A stretch of 64,000 nucleotides of DNA from Pseudomonas fluorescens (GCF_001708445.1 NZ_CP015637.1:1613001-1677000); one strand, 5' to 3'; positions 18,025-27,131 are shown, counted from the stretch's first letter. Translations and numbers: made by a program. Notes: a model not told the origin generated them from the letters alone.

Positions 18025-18785
18025 GCTTTATCAGCGTCAACAATGTGTGGCAGCGCTACGGTGATCAAGTGGTGCTGGAAGGCTTGAACCTGCAGGTCGC
18101 CGAGGGCGAGTTCTGCACGCTGGTCGGCACTTCGGGCTGCGGCAAGTCGACGTTCCTGCGCCTGCTGCTGGGCCAGGAAACCGCGAGCAAGGGCCAGATC
18201 CTGCTGGATGGCCAACCGCTCGCCGCCGAGCCGGATGCCAGCCGTGGTGTGGTGTTCCAACGCTACTCGGTGTTCCCGCATTTGACCGTGTTGGATAACG
18301 TCGTCCTCGGCCTGGAACTGCCACGTTCTCCCTTGCTGGGCCGGCTATTCGGGAAAGCCAAGAAGAACGCCCGCGAACAGGCTGCCGCGCTGTTGCAGAA
18401 GGTCGGCCTCGGCCACGCCCTGGACAAATACCCGGCGCAGCTCTCCGGCGGCATGCAACAACGCCTGGCCATCGCCCAGGCCCTGATCATGAAGCCCCGC
18501 GTATTGCTGCTGGACGAACCCTTCGGCGCCCTCGACCCGGGCATTCGCAAAGACATGCACCAGCTGCTGCTGGAACTGTGGCGCGAAACCCGGCTGACGG
18601 TGTTCATGGTCACCCATGACCTGAGCGAAGGCTTCAGCCTCGGCACGCGCCTGCTGGTGTTCGACAAGGTGCGCGTCGACCCCCACGCCCCCGGCGCCTA
18701 TGGCGCGCGCATCACCTACGACATCCCTTTGAACAGCGAACGCCGCAAGGCGCTCGCCGCCGAACTTGGAGCCACTTCCAAATGA
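18021..18785 (+). CDS. ABC transporter ATP-binding protein, guanidine/urea operon type
   Basis: A 254-residue ABC ATPase: Walker A GTSGCGKST (about residues 36-44), signature LSGGMQQR, Walker B VLLLDEPFGALD and H-loop MVTHDLSE. The ATG at 18021 overlaps the permease stop by four bases, so the longer upstream frame is not used. It also overlaps the following deiminase-subunit gene by four bases. It energises the importer. Confidence 0.92.
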   Translation: MSFISVNNVWQRYGDQVVLEGLNLQVAEGEFCTLVGTSGCGKSTFLRLLLGQETASKGQILLDGQPLAAEPDASRGVVFQRYSVFPHLTVLDNVVLGLELPRSPLLGRLFGKAKKNAREQAAALLQKVGLGHALDKYPAQLSGGMQQRLAIAQALIMKPRVLLLDEPFGALDPGIRKDMHQLLLELWRETRLTVFMVTHDLSEGFSLGTRLLVFDKVRVDPHAPGAYGARITYDIPLNSERRKALAAELGATSK

Positions 18786-19507
18786 CCGATTCCACCCTAC
18801 TGTTCCCACCCTTCGCCGAAGAAATGCTGCCTGGCGGCGGCCACCGTTCGTTCGTGCTCAAGCGCGGCCAACTGCTGCGCCTTACCGATCTTCGCGGCGG
18901 CGCCAACGTCAGCCTGACCCTGCTCAACGCCAACGAAAAAACCGAGCGCCTGAACCTGCCCGACAGCCTCAAATGCCAACACACCGCCAAGCTCACCACC
19001 GGCCACTGCCTGTACTCGGACATGGGCCGCGTGCTGGCCGCGATCACCGCCGACACCTGCGGCTGGAGCGACAGCATCGGCGGCGTGCTGTGCGCCGCCG
19101 AAGTCGCCGAGAAGTACGGCCAGGGCCGTTATCAGGAACTGCGCAACGGCTTCTTCCGCAACGGCACCGACAACCTGTTGGTGGAGTTGGGCAAATGGGG
19201 GCTGGGCCTGTCCGACCTGCTGATGACCCTCAACCTGTTCAGCAAAGTCACCGTGGACAGCGACGGTGGCCTGCACTTTGTGCCGGGCAATTCCAAGGCC
19301 GGCGACTACATCGAACTCTACGCGCCGATGGACACCCTGGTGGTGCTCACCGCGCTGCAACACCCGATGGACCCCAACCCGCAATACGCCCCGCAACCGC
19401 TGAAACTCAGCTGGATGAACGCCGACAAAAGTGTCGCCGAACACTGCCGCACTTCGCGCCCGGAAAACGAGCGTGGCTTTATCAACACCGACCGCCTGTT
19501 CGCCTGA
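18782..19507 (+). CDS. Urea carboxylase-associated protein 1 (carboxyguanidine deiminase-type subunit)
   Basis: A 241-residue DUF1989-family protein. Two such paralogues encoded with guanidine carboxylase form a heterodimeric carboxyguanidine deiminase (CgdAB), which hydrolyses carboxyguanidine to allophanate and ammonia. The family GxR-type N-terminus (GGGHRSFVLKRGQLLRLTDL), a HTAKLTTGHCLYSDMGRV segment and DTCGWSD cysteine region are visible and are probably metal-binding. It is coupled to the ATPase gene by an ATGA overlap and lies 9 bases before its partner. Confidence 0.88.
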   Translation: MTDSTLLFPPFAEEMLPGGGHRSFVLKRGQLLRLTDLRGGANVSLTLLNANEKTERLNLPDSLKCQHTAKLTTGHCLYSDMGRVLAAITADTCGWSDSIGGVLCAAEVAEKYGQGRYQELRNGFFRNGTDNLLVELGKWGLGLSDLLMTLNLFSKVTVDSDGGLHFVPGNSKAGDYIELYAPMDTLVVLTALQHPMDPNPQYAPQPLKLSWMNADKSVAEHCRTSRPENERGFINTDRLFA

Positions 19508-19516
19508 GGAACTGTC

Positions 19517-20146
19517 ATGTCTATCGCAATGAAACAACCTGATGCGGCGGTGTACCGCGCAACCATTCCCGCCGGCGAGCCGTGGCTGATGGAGGTCAAG
19601 GCCGGGCAGACCCTGCGCATCCTCGATCTTGAGGGCAACCAGGCGGTCGACACCTTGTTCTACAGCGTGAAAAACCCGCGTGAACGCTACGACGTACAGC
19701 GCACCTTGCGTCGGCAGAACAGCGTGTACCTGGGCACCGGCAGCGTGCTGTATTCCAACCTCGGCCAACCGATGCTGACCATCGTCGAGGACACCTGCGG
19801 GCGCCACGACACCCTCGGCGGCGCCTGCGCCCAAGAGAGCAACACCGTGCGCTACGCCCTGGAAAAACGCTACATGCACAGTTGCCGCGACAACTACCTG
19901 CGCGCCTGCGCCCACGATGGTCGCTTGGGCAAAGGCGACATCGGGCCGAACATCAATTTCTTCATGAATGTGCCGGTGACGGCCGACGGCGGGCTGACCT
20001 TTGAAGACGGGATTTCCGCGCCCGGCAAGTACGTCGACCTGCGTGCGCAGATGGATGTGATCGTGCTGATTTCCAACTGCCCGCAGTTGAACAACCCGTG
20101 CAACGCCTACAACCCGACCCCGGCGGAGCTGCTGGTATGGAACTGA
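19517..20146 (+). CDS. Urea carboxylase-associated protein 2 (carboxyguanidine deiminase-type subunit)
   Basis: A 209-residue DUF1989-family paralogue of the preceding gene, expected to be its heterodimer partner in carboxyguanidine deiminase. It has the parallel segments GQTLRILDLEGNQAVDTLFY, GSVLYSNLGQPML, EDTCGRHDTLGGACAQ and a conserved DNYLRAC/NINFFMNVPV core. The paired arrangement ahead of the carboxylase follows the known guanidine-degradation cluster. Confidence 0.88.
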   Translation: MSIAMKQPDAAVYRATIPAGEPWLMEVKAGQTLRILDLEGNQAVDTLFYSVKNPRERYDVQRTLRRQNSVYLGTGSVLYSNLGQPMLTIVEDTCGRHDTLGGACAQESNTVRYALEKRYMHSCRDNYLRACAHDGRLGKGDIGPNINFFMNVPVTADGGLTFEDGISAPGKYVDLRAQMDVIVLISNCPQLNNPCNAYNPTPAELLVWN

Positions 20147-20220
20147 AACTCAAGCGCCTGCGTAAATGGTTGTTTGCCCTGTGCCAATCCCGAGCCGGGC
20201 AATGCCTGCAAAAACGCTAG
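20137..20220 (+). CDS. Possible 27-codon small ORF overlapping the end of the deiminase subunit
   Basis: An ATG at 20137 overlaps the stop region of the preceding gene by 10 bases and opens a 27-residue basic frame (MELKLKRLRKWLFALCQSRA then seven more residues). Position suggests translational coupling, but there is no homologue I recognise and it may be chance. Confidence 0.25.
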   Translation: MELKLKRLRKWLFALCQSRAGQCLQKR

Positions 20221-20227
20221 AGATCCA

Positions 20228-20412
20228 ATGTGGGAGGGAACTTGCCCTAATTCACTGTAGGAGCGAGCTTGCTCGCGAAGAACTCACAGGCACTGCATTT
20301 ATCCAGAATGCACGCGTTACCGTTGACGTTTTTCGCGAGCAAGAACTAGGCGTCCCCCTCGCTCCTACAGGCATTGGGCTTGCCCCCGATAGCGGTGGCC
20401 CCCTCCCACACT
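20228..20412. repeat. Composite REP cluster with a loop-inserted REP variant
   Basis: Holds partial GGGGGCTTGCCCCC-class arms at both edges (20229-20248 and 20383-20411) around a GAGCGAGCTTGCTCGC-class doublet at 20256-20371. The right arm of the inner doublet is interrupted by 14 bases (AACTAGGCGTCCCC) in the hairpin loop. It separates the transporter/deiminase genes from the carboxylase gene inside the operon, so it may modulate expression between them. Confidence 0.75.
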
Positions 20413-20476
20413 AACCACACACTGCGGACGACCGCAGTGCTCCCTCACTTTGCGGGACGGCCCGCAGGGTTTTGCC

Positions 20477-23400
20477 ATGTTCGAAAAACTGTTGATCGCC
20501 AACCGTGGCGCCATCGCCTGCCGCATCCTGCGCACCTTGCGCGAGTTGCAAGTCAAAGGCATCGCCGTGTACGCCGAAGCCGATGCGGCGAGCCTGCATA
20601 TCCAGCAAGCCGACGAGGCCTACAGCCTCGGTGAAGGCGCCGCAGCCGCAACTTACCTGGCGGTGGAAAAAATCCTCGCCACAGCGAAGGCCTGCGGCGC
20701 CACGGCGATTCATCCCGGCTACGGCTTTCTTTCCGAAAACGCAGCCTTCGCCGAGGCCTGTGAACAGGCAGGCATCGCCTTTGTCGGGCCCACGCCTGAA
20801 CAGCTGCGGGTGTTCGGTCTCAAACACACCGCTCGTGCCCTGGCCAGGCAACATCAGATCCCTTTGCTGGAAGGCACCGAGTTGCTCGACAGCCTTGAAG
20901 CCGCCTTGCTGGCCGCTGACACCGTGGGCTACCCGGTGATGCTCAAAAGCACGGCCGGCGGTGGCGGCATCGGCATGCGCGTATGCCGCAGTGCGCCGGA
21001 GTTGGGCGAGTCGTTCGAGGCGGTCAAGCGCTTGGGGCAGAACAATTTCAGCGACGCGGGCGTGTTTATCGAGAAGTACATCGAGCACGCGCGCCACCTG
21101 GAAGTGCAGGTGTTCGGCGACGGCGTGGGTGAAGTGATCGCCCTCGGCGTGCGCGACTGCTCGGTGCAACGGCGCAACCAGAAGGTCCTCGAAGAAACCC
21201 CGGCGCCAAACCTGCCCGACGGCATGGCAGAGGCCCTGTGCACAGCCGCCATCACCCTGGCCAAGGCCGTGAATTACCGCAGCGCCGGCACCGTGGAATT
21301 TATCTATGACAGTGCTGACGGGCGCTTCTACTTCCTCGAAGTGAACACGCGCTTGCAGGTGGAACACGGCGTCACCGAACAGGTGTGGGGTGTCGACCTG
21401 GTGCGCTGGATGGTGCAACTGGCGGCGGGTGAAATGCCGCCGTTGCAGACGCTGGTCTTGCAACCCCAAGGCCATGCGATCCAGGCGCGCCTGTATGCCG
21501 AAGACCCAGGGCGGGATTTCCAGCCGAGCCCCGGCTTGCTGACCTGTGTGGATTTCCCGGTGGCCGAGGGCTTGCGGATCGACACCTGGGTGGAGGCCGG
21601 TTGTGAGATCCCGCCCTACTTCGACCCGATGATCGCCAAGCTCATCACCTGGGCGCCCACCCGCGAACAGGCGCGCCTGGATCTGCATCAGGCGCTGAGC
21701 GATAGCCAGCTCTACGGCGTGGAAACCAACCGCGATTACCTGCGCCAGATCCTGCTCGCCGCGCCCTTCGCCAATGGCCAGCCGTGGACCCGTTGCCTGG
21801 AGGATCTGGTCTACGTGGCCAACACCGTTGAAGTCATCAGTGCAGGCACGCAAACCAGTGTGCAGGACTATCCCGGCCGCCTCGGCTACTGGGCCGTGGG
21901 CGTGCCGCCGTCGGGGCCGATGGACAGCCGCGCGCTGCGCCTGGGCAATCGCCTGCTGGGCAACGCCGAGGGGGCCGCGGCGCTGGAAATCACCATGAGC
22001 GGGCCGATATTGCGCTTCAATTGCGTGGCGGTTGTTGCGGTGACGGGAGCGCAAATCCCGCTGCTGTTGAATGATCGAGCAGTGCCAATGAACACCGCGC
22101 TGTTGATTGAAGCCGGATCGGTCCTGAGCCTGGGCACCCTCGCCGGCGCCGGTGCGCGCAGTTACCTGTGCCTGCGTGGTGGGCTGCAAGTGCCAGACTA
22201 CCTGGGCAGCAAAAGCACCTTTACCCTCGGCCAGTTTGGCGGGCATGGTGGGCGCGCTTTACGGGCGGGCGATGTGTTGCATCTGTTGCCGTTGGAAGAC
22301 CTGAGCGCCGGGCAACAACGGGTCGCGCAAGCGCTGCCCGAGGTCCGCACGCTGCGGGTGATCTATGGCCCCCACGGCGCGCCGGAATACTTCCTGCCGG
22401 CGTACATCGACACCTTCTTCGCCACGCAGTGGGAAGTGCATTTCAACTCCAGCCGCACCGGTGTTCGGCTGATCGGGCCAAAGCCTCTTTGGGCACGTAC
22501 GGATGGCGGCGAAGCGGGGCTGCATCCCTCAAACATCCATGACAACCCCTATGCCATCGGCGCGGTGGACTTCACCGGAGACATGCCGGTGATCCTGGGG
22601 CCGGATGGGCCGAGCCTGGGCGGTTTTGTGTGCCCGGTAACGGTGATCGAGGCAGACCTCTGGCAGCTCGGCCAGCTCAAGGCGGGAGACAAGATTCGCT
22701 TTGAACCGGTGGACCTCAAGACCGCCCGCGACCTTGCCCTGAAATGGGATCAAACGTGGGAGCCGGGCTTGCCCGCGACGCAGGCGACTCAGTCTCACTG
22801 TGCGATTGAATCACCGGTGGTATTGGACATCGGCCAAGCCGACACCCGCCTGGTCGCCCGCCTCGCCGGCGACACCCACCTGCTCCTGGAAATCGGCGCG
22901 CCCGAACTGGACCTGGTGCTGCGCTTTCGCGGTCATGCCCTGATGCAAGCCTTGGAAGCCCGCGCACTGGCGGGTGTGATCGACCTGACCCCGGGCATCC
23001 GCTCGTTGCAGATCCACTACCAGCCGGAACAACTGCCCCTGGCCGACCTGCTGACACTGATCGGCCGCGAATGGACCGCGGTGTGCACCCGGCAAAACCT
23101 GCAAGTGCCGTCGCGCATCGTCCACCTGCCGCTGTCCTGGGACGACCCGGCGTGCCAGCTGGCCATCGACAAATACATGACCACTGTGCGCAAGGACGCG
23201 CCCTGGTGCCCGAGCAACCTGGAGTTCATCCGCCGCATCAACGACCTGGCCAACCTCGACGAGGTGCGCCACACCGTGTTCGATGCCAGCTACCTGGTGA
23301 TGGGCCTGGGCGACGTCTACCTCGGCGCGCCGGTGGCTACGCCGCTGGACCCGCGCCACCGGCTGGTGACCACCAAGTACAACCCGGCCCGCACCTGGAC

Positions 23401-24058
23401 CGCCGAAAATTCGGTGGGCATCGGCGGCGCGTATTTGTGCGTGTACGGCATGGAAGGCCCCGGCGGTTATCAGTTTGTCGGGCGCACGTTGCAGATGTGG
23501 AACCGTTATCGCGAAGTGGCGGCGTTTGACGGCAAACCCTGGCTGCTGCGCTTCTTCGATCAAATTCGGTTCTATCCCGTGAGCGCGGATGAGCTGGTGC
23601 GGATTCGCCGGGATTTCCCCCTGGGACGCTTCGAGCTGAGCATCGAACAAAGCACGCTGAACCTGGCGGATTACCAAGCGTTTCTCGCACGGGAAGCTGC
23701 CAGCATCGGCGCGTTTCGTGAGCACCAGCAGCACGCCTTCAATGCCGAACGCGAACGCTGGATTGCCAGCGGCCAGGCGCATTTCGACAGCGAGGAGCTC
23801 GCGGCGCCAGCGGCACAAGACACGCCGCTCAAGACCAATGAACACAGCATCGACAGCCCTATCGCCGGCAATCTCTGGCAGGTGCAGGTGAGCGTGGGCG
23901 CGCGGGTGGCGGCCGGTGATGTGTTGGTGATTCTGGAGTCGATGAAAATGGAGATCCCCGTGCTGGCGCCCTTTGCCGGAGCGGTGCGGGAAATCCCGGT
24001 GCAACCGGGCAGCGGCATTGGCGCCGGGCAACGGGTCGTGGTGCTGGAACGGGACTGA
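20477..24058 (+). CDS. Guanidine/urea carboxylase (biotin-dependent)
   Basis: A 1193-residue ATP- and biotin-dependent carboxylase. N-terminal biotin carboxylase domain about residues 1-447 (LLIANRGAIACRIL start, AGGGGIGMR glycine loop, NTRLQVEHGVTE active-site region). Central KipI/KipA-like (AHS1/AHS2) carboxyltransferase domains. C-terminal biotinyl domain with ESMKME, biotinylated lysine about 1157. Urea carboxylases and guanidine carboxylases share this architecture; the riboswitch and the deiminase-type genes favour guanidine as substrate, yielding carboxyguanidine. The ATG at 20477 gives the family start MFEKLLIANRG. No allophanate hydrolase gene follows, although one is usual. Confidence 0.92.
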   Translation: MFEKLLIANRGAIACRILRTLRELQVKGIAVYAEADAASLHIQQADEAYSLGEGAAAATYLAVEKILATAKACGATAIHPGYGFLSENAAFAEACEQAGIAFVGPTPEQLRVFGLKHTARALARQHQIPLLEGTELLDSLEAALLAADTVGYPVMLKSTAGGGGIGMRVCRSAPELGESFEAVKRLGQNNFSDAGVFIEKYIEHARHLEVQVFGDGVGEVIALGVRDCSVQRRNQKVLEETPAPNLPDGMAEALCTAAITLAKAVNYRSAGTVEFIYDSADGRFYFLEVNTRLQVEHGVTEQVWGVDLVRWMVQLAAGEMPPLQTLVLQPQGHAIQARLYAEDPGRDFQPSPGLLTCVDFPVAEGLRIDTWVEAGCEIPPYFDPMIAKLITWAPTREQARLDLHQALSDSQLYGVETNRDYLRQILLAAPFANGQPWTRCLEDLVYVANTVEVISAGTQTSVQDYPGRLGYWAVGVPPSGPMDSRALRLGNRLLGNAEGAAALEITMSGPILRFNCVAVVAVTGAQIPLLLNDRAVPMNTALLIEAGSVLSLGTLAGAGARSYLCLRGGLQVPDYLGSKSTFTLGQFGGHGGRALRAGDVLHLLPLEDLSAGQQRVAQALPEVRTLRVIYGPHGAPEYFLPAYIDTFFATQWEVHFNSSRTGVRLIGPKPLWARTDGGEAGLHPSNIHDNPYAIGAVDFTGDMPVILGPDGPSLGGFVCPVTVIEADLWQLGQLKAGDKIRFEPVDLKTARDLALKWDQTWEPGLPATQATQSHCAIESPVVLDIGQADTRLVARLAGDTHLLLEIGAPELDLVLRFRGHALMQALEARALAGVIDLTPGIRSLQIHYQPEQLPLADLLTLIGREWTAVCTRQNLQVPSRIVHLPLSWDDPACQLAIDKYMTTVRKDAPWCPSNLEFIRRINDLANLDEVRHTVFDASYLVMGLGDVYLGAPVATPLDPRHRLVTTKYNPARTWTAENSVGIGGAYLCVYGMEGPGGYQFVGRTLQMWNRYREVAAFDGKPWLLRFFDQIRFYPVSADELVRIRRDFPLGRFELSIEQSTLNLADYQAFLAREAASIGAFREHQQHAFNAERERWIASGQAHFDSEELAAPAAQDTPLKTNEHSIDSPIAGNLWQVQVSVGARVAAGDVLVILESMKMEIPVLAPFAGAVREIPVQPGSGIGAGQRVVVLERD

Positions 24059-24106
24059 CCGGCGCTGTATCGTGCAGGGACTTCCGAGACCCTGCCCCCA
24101 CCGACC

Positions 24107-24313
24107 ATGACCACGCCAACCCTTTGCCCCGCCTGTGGTGCCCGCAACGATTGCACCCTGGCCGACCCACGCACCGCCGACCAGCCTTGCTGGTGCTACA
24201 GCGTCACCATCGACCCGGCGGTGCTTGAAGCGCTGCCCGATGACGTGCGCAACCAGGCCTGCCTGTGCCCGCGCTGCGCTCAGGTGGATGAGCAGCTTCG
24301 CCATGCGCGTTGA
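24107..24313 (+). CDS. Cysteine-rich CWC family protein
   Basis: A 68-residue protein with eight cysteines arranged as CPxCGxxNDC near the N-terminus, CWC in the middle and CLCPRC at the C-terminus, matching the small Cys-rich CWC family. A metal-binding role is likely but function is unknown. It overlaps the following pseudouridine synthase gene by 11 bases, a common pairing in pseudomonads. Confidence 0.85.
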   Translation: MTTPTLCPACGARNDCTLADPRTADQPCWCYSVTIDPAVLEALPDDVRNQACLCPRCAQVDEQLRHAR

Positions 24314-24995
24314 CCGTTTCCTCAGCAACCTGCCGCGTTTCAATCGCCAGCAAGTGCGCGTGTTACTGGTCGAGCGGCGGGTGACGGTAGATGGCGTGGC
24401 AGTCAGTGACCCTCACCATGAAGTGCGCGAATTCAGCCGCGTGTGTGTTGACGATGAGGTGCTGCAGGCAGGCAAACCGGCGCGCTATTTCATGCTGCAC
24501 AAACCCCAGGGCTGTGTCAGCGCCACCTCGGACCCGCAACACCCGACGGTCCTCGACTTGCTGGATGAACCGGACAAAAGCGAGCTGCATATCGCCGGTC
24601 GTCTGGATTTCAACACCACCGGCCTGATGCTGATCACCAATGACGGCCAGTGGTCGCGGCGCCTGACGCAACCGCAGACCAAGCTGCCCAAGGTCTATCG
24701 GGTAGAGACGGAGCAGGCCATCGGCCCCGAATACGCGGCAACCTTTGCGGCAGGCGTGTATTTCGCGTTTGAAGACCTGACGACTCAACCGGCCGAGCTG
24801 GAGCTGTTGGGGCCACGCCTGGCACGATTGAGCATCATCGAAGGCCGCTACCACCAGGTGAAGCGCATGTTCGGCCACTTCAACAACAAAGTGGTCGGCC
24901 TGCACCGTGAGCGAATGGGCCCATTGGTACTGGATGCAGCCCTGGCGCCAGGCGAGTATCGGACGCTGTCCGAGGAAGAAATCCGACAGGTCTGA
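24303..24995 (+). CDS. 16S rRNA pseudouridine synthase, RsuA/RluB/E/F family
   Basis: A 230-residue protein with an N-terminal S4 RNA-binding domain (MRVDRFLSNLPRFNRQQVR) and a pseudouridine synthase domain containing the catalytic motif AGRLDFNTTGLMLITNDG, whose aspartate attacks the uracil glycosidic bond, plus RYHQVKRMFGHF. Close in length to RsuA, which modifies U516 of 16S rRNA; the subfamily is not certain. The ATG at 24303 was chosen for the intact S4 start. Confidence 0.9.
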   Translation: MRVDRFLSNLPRFNRQQVRVLLVERRVTVDGVAVSDPHHEVREFSRVCVDDEVLQAGKPARYFMLHKPQGCVSATSDPQHPTVLDLLDEPDKSELHIAGRLDFNTTGLMLITNDGQWSRRLTQPQTKLPKVYRVETEQAIGPEYAATFAAGVYFAFEDLTTQPAELELLGPRLARLSIIEGRYHQVKRMFGHFNNKVVGLHRERMGPLVLDAALAPGEYRTLSEEEIRQV

Positions 24996-25299
24996 CGACC
25001 GTTCGGCCGGTGATGGCAAAAACCCATTTGTGTGACTTGCGGCATCCCCGGTCTACTGCTTGAATCAAATCGTCAGCCAAATTATGACTGACGAGTCGCC
25101 TATAACCTCCAAGAAACACCTTGCCCCGCCCGCGCTTGATCTACGGGCCTCCCAGGCAAACAGCCCGCCATAACAACACCCGTCGGCCAGCCGTCATCGG
25201 ATCGACATGGGCCCTCATCTTCCAGGCGTATGCCTACCTGTCACAAAGCTCGTGCAGAGTGATCTGTGCGCCCTACCCGCTTGCCAGGAGTCTTACGAC
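24996..25299. other. phaG upstream region
   Basis: About 300 bases without a supported gene between rsuA and phaG. It should contain the phaG promoter. A short upstream in-frame extension of phaG exists from 25207 but does not resemble known PhaG N-termini. The Shine-Dalgarno CAGGAG at 25286-25291 fits the ATG at 25300. I could not assign an operator. Confidence 0.4.
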
Positions 25300-26184
25300 A
25301 TGAGGCCAGAAATCGCTGTGTTGGATATACAGGGTCAGTATCGGGTTTACACGGAGTTCTATCGCGCGGATGCTGCTGAAAAGACCATCATCCTGGTCAA
25401 CGGCTCGATGGCCACCACGGCATCCTTCGCCCAAACCGTGAAAAGCCTGTACCCGCAGTTCAATGTAGTTTTGTACGACCAGCCCTACGCCGGCCGTTCC
25501 AAAATCCATAACCGTCATGAGCAGATGCTGACGAAGGAAGTTGAAGGCCAGATCCTCCTGGAACTCATCGACCACTTCGCCGCCGAACACGTGCTGTCGT
25601 TTTCCTGGGGCGGAGCCGCCACCCTGGTCGCCCTCGCCGCCCGCCCGCGCCACGTGGAAAAGGCCGTGATCAGCTCGTTCTCGCCGGTGATCAACGCACC
25701 GATGCGCGACTACCTCGAGCGTGGCGTGGACTACCTCGGCAGCCTCGACCGCGACCGCGTGGGTCACCTGGTCAACAGCACCATCGGTAAACACCTGCCG
25801 TCGCTGTTCAAGCGTTTCAACTACAAGCATGTCAGCAGCCTGGCCGAGCACGAATATGGGCAGATGCACTTTCACATCAGCCAGGTGCTGCACAGCGATC
25901 GCCTGTGCTACCTCAAGGCCGCGCGGCAAATCGACGTACCGGTGTTGTTCCTGAACGGCGAATGGGACGAATACACCAGCGCCGAGGATGCCACACAGTT
26001 CGGCCAATACGTGGCCAAGAGCAGCTTCAGCACCATCCAGGCCACCGGGCACTTCCTGGACATGGAGCACAAGGCGGCGTGCCGGGACACTCGGGAGGCG
26101 GTGGTGGGCTTCCTGAAACCTGAACGCAAGGTCGGCCGATTGCGTTATCACCAAGGCCAGACGCAGCATGCCTTTGCTCTCTGA
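25300..26184 (+). CDS. phaG: PhaG, (R)-3-hydroxydecanoyl-ACP:CoA transacylase/thioesterase
   Basis: A 294-residue alpha/beta-hydrolase that links fatty acid synthesis to mcl-polyhydroxyalkanoate by releasing or transferring 3-hydroxyacyl groups from ACP. The N-terminus MRPEIAVLDIQGQYRVYTEF is close to P. putida PhaG as I remember it. Catalytic triad candidates are Ser102 (SFSWGG), Asp223 (EWDEYTS) and His251 (TGHFLDME). RhlA, for rhamnolipid precursors, is the nearest alternative, but no rhlB follows and the N-terminus fits PhaG better. Confidence 0.92.
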   Translation: MRPEIAVLDIQGQYRVYTEFYRADAAEKTIILVNGSMATTASFAQTVKSLYPQFNVVLYDQPYAGRSKIHNRHEQMLTKEVEGQILLELIDHFAAEHVLSFSWGGAATLVALAARPRHVEKAVISSFSPVINAPMRDYLERGVDYLGSLDRDRVGHLVNSTIGKHLPSLFKRFNYKHVSSLAEHEYGQMHFHISQVLHSDRLCYLKAARQIDVPVLFLNGEWDEYTSAEDATQFGQYVAKSSFSTIQATGHFLDMEHKAACRDTREAVVGFLKPERKVGRLRYHQGQTQHAFAL

Positions 26185-26190
26185 AATACC

Positions 26191-26290
26191 GTGCAGGAGC
26201 GAGCTTGCTCGCGAAGATCGCCAACGATGACGTGCGCTCCCTGGTTGAACGCGGCGCTCTTGAGTTATTCGCGAGCAAGCTCGCTCCTAC
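26191..26290. repeat. REP doublet, GCGAGCTTGCTCGC class
   Basis: Inverted arms GCAGGAGCGAGCTTGCTCGC (from 26191) and its near-perfect complement ending CTCGCTCCTAC at about 26290, spacer about 50 bases. It lies just after phaG. Confidence 0.85.
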
Positions 26291-26393
26291 ATCGGCTCCG
26301 TTCGTCGCCAGGGCAAGTGCCTGCAACTTGCACATTTTTCGAAGAAAAACTTCAAATCCAGGCGCACATCTGGTACAAAGTCAGCCGCTCTGA

Positions 26394-26467
26394 GCGGGTG
26401 TCGTATAATGGCATTACTCCAGCTTCCCAAGCTGATAACGAGGGTTCGATTCCCTTCACCCGCTCCA
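26394..26467 (+). tRNA. tRNA-Gly (anticodon CCC)
   Basis: A 74-base tRNA with acceptor stem GCGGGTG/CACCCGC, discriminator T and encoded CCA, T-loop GGTTCGATTCC and anticodon loop TTCCCAA, hence anticodon CCC reading GGG glycine codons. A strong terminator-like hairpin follows at 26514. Confidence 0.95.
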
Positions 26468-26513
26468 CTCAGACATAGATTCCACGCCAGCAGGGTTTTG
26501 GCGGGGAATGCAT

Positions 26514-26545
26514 AAAAAAACCGGTCCTTGGTGGCCGGTTTTTTT
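26514..26545 (+). terminator. Rho-independent terminator after tRNA-Gly
   Basis: Stem AAAAAAACCGG/CCGGTTTTTTT with a 10-base loop, followed by T residues. It is symmetric enough to work on both strands, so it may also end the GNAT toxin transcript coming from the right. Confidence 0.85.
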
Positions 26546-26612
26546 ATGGGTTTTCCAGAATCAGCTTTTTATTGGGGAACGCCCCTGCTTATTCTTCCTG
26601 CTCACCAGCAGC

Positions 26613-27122
26613 TCAAGCCAGAGCTCGGAATCCTTTTATCAGAGTTGCCGTGGACAATATCAGACGCCTGGGGTTATTCGTTGACGCCACGAAACCCAAC
26701 TTAGCCTGGTAATAACTCGCAGCCCTCTGATCTTTCGCATCGACGACGACAAATGCTACGCCCGACTGTTTGGACACCGTGTAAACCCGCCTGAAGAAGT
26801 CAGACATGAGCCGCTGGCCCAGCCCCACGCCCTGCCTGCTTTTATCAATCGCCAAGCGACTCAAAAGCACCGCCGGCATGGGGTATCCGGGCATTCTTCT
26901 TTTTTGGTCTTCATTCAATTCGTCAACTGCAACAGATGCATTGGCCAAAGCGTAGTAGCCCAGCAAAATACCCTTTTCGATATACATGAAGGTTCGAGAA
27001 ACGTTGCGTTTTTCGTCTTGCCCTGCATGTTGGGCGATATAAGTGTTTAGCGCTGGGTGAATTTCACAATCGAAAGCAGAACGGTCAATCGACTTGTTGA
27101 AATCAACGGTAATAAAATCCAT
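26613..27122 (-). CDS. GNAT acetyltransferase toxin (TacT-like)
   Basis: A 169-residue GNAT-fold protein resembling TacT/AtaT-type toxins that acetylate aminoacyl-tRNA. Acetyl-CoA site region is LSRLAIDKSRQGVGLGQRLM (the R/Q-x-x-G-x-G/A loop), preceded by GYYALANASV and followed by the conserved AASYYQAKLGF containing the late tyrosine. It begins 9 bases after the stop of a small gene whose C-terminus resembles DUF1778-type antitoxins, the typical order for these modules. The call as a toxin rests on family and context. Confidence 0.82.
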   Translation of the reverse strand: MDFITVDFNKSIDRSAFDCEIHPALNTYIAQHAGQDEKRNVSRTFMYIEKGILLGYYALANASVAVDELNEDQKRRMPGYPMPAVLLSRLAIDKSRQGVGLGQRLMSDFFRRVYTVSKQSGVAFVVVDAKDQRAASYYQAKLGFVASTNNPRRLILSTATLIKGFRALA

Positions 27123-27131
27123 TGAGCGGCC

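Noticed and set aside
20411..22246. 611-codon open frame antisense to the carboxylase gene
   Set aside because: Shadow frame; the carboxylase carries all family motifs on the plus strand. The same applies to the minus-strand frame 22811-24343.
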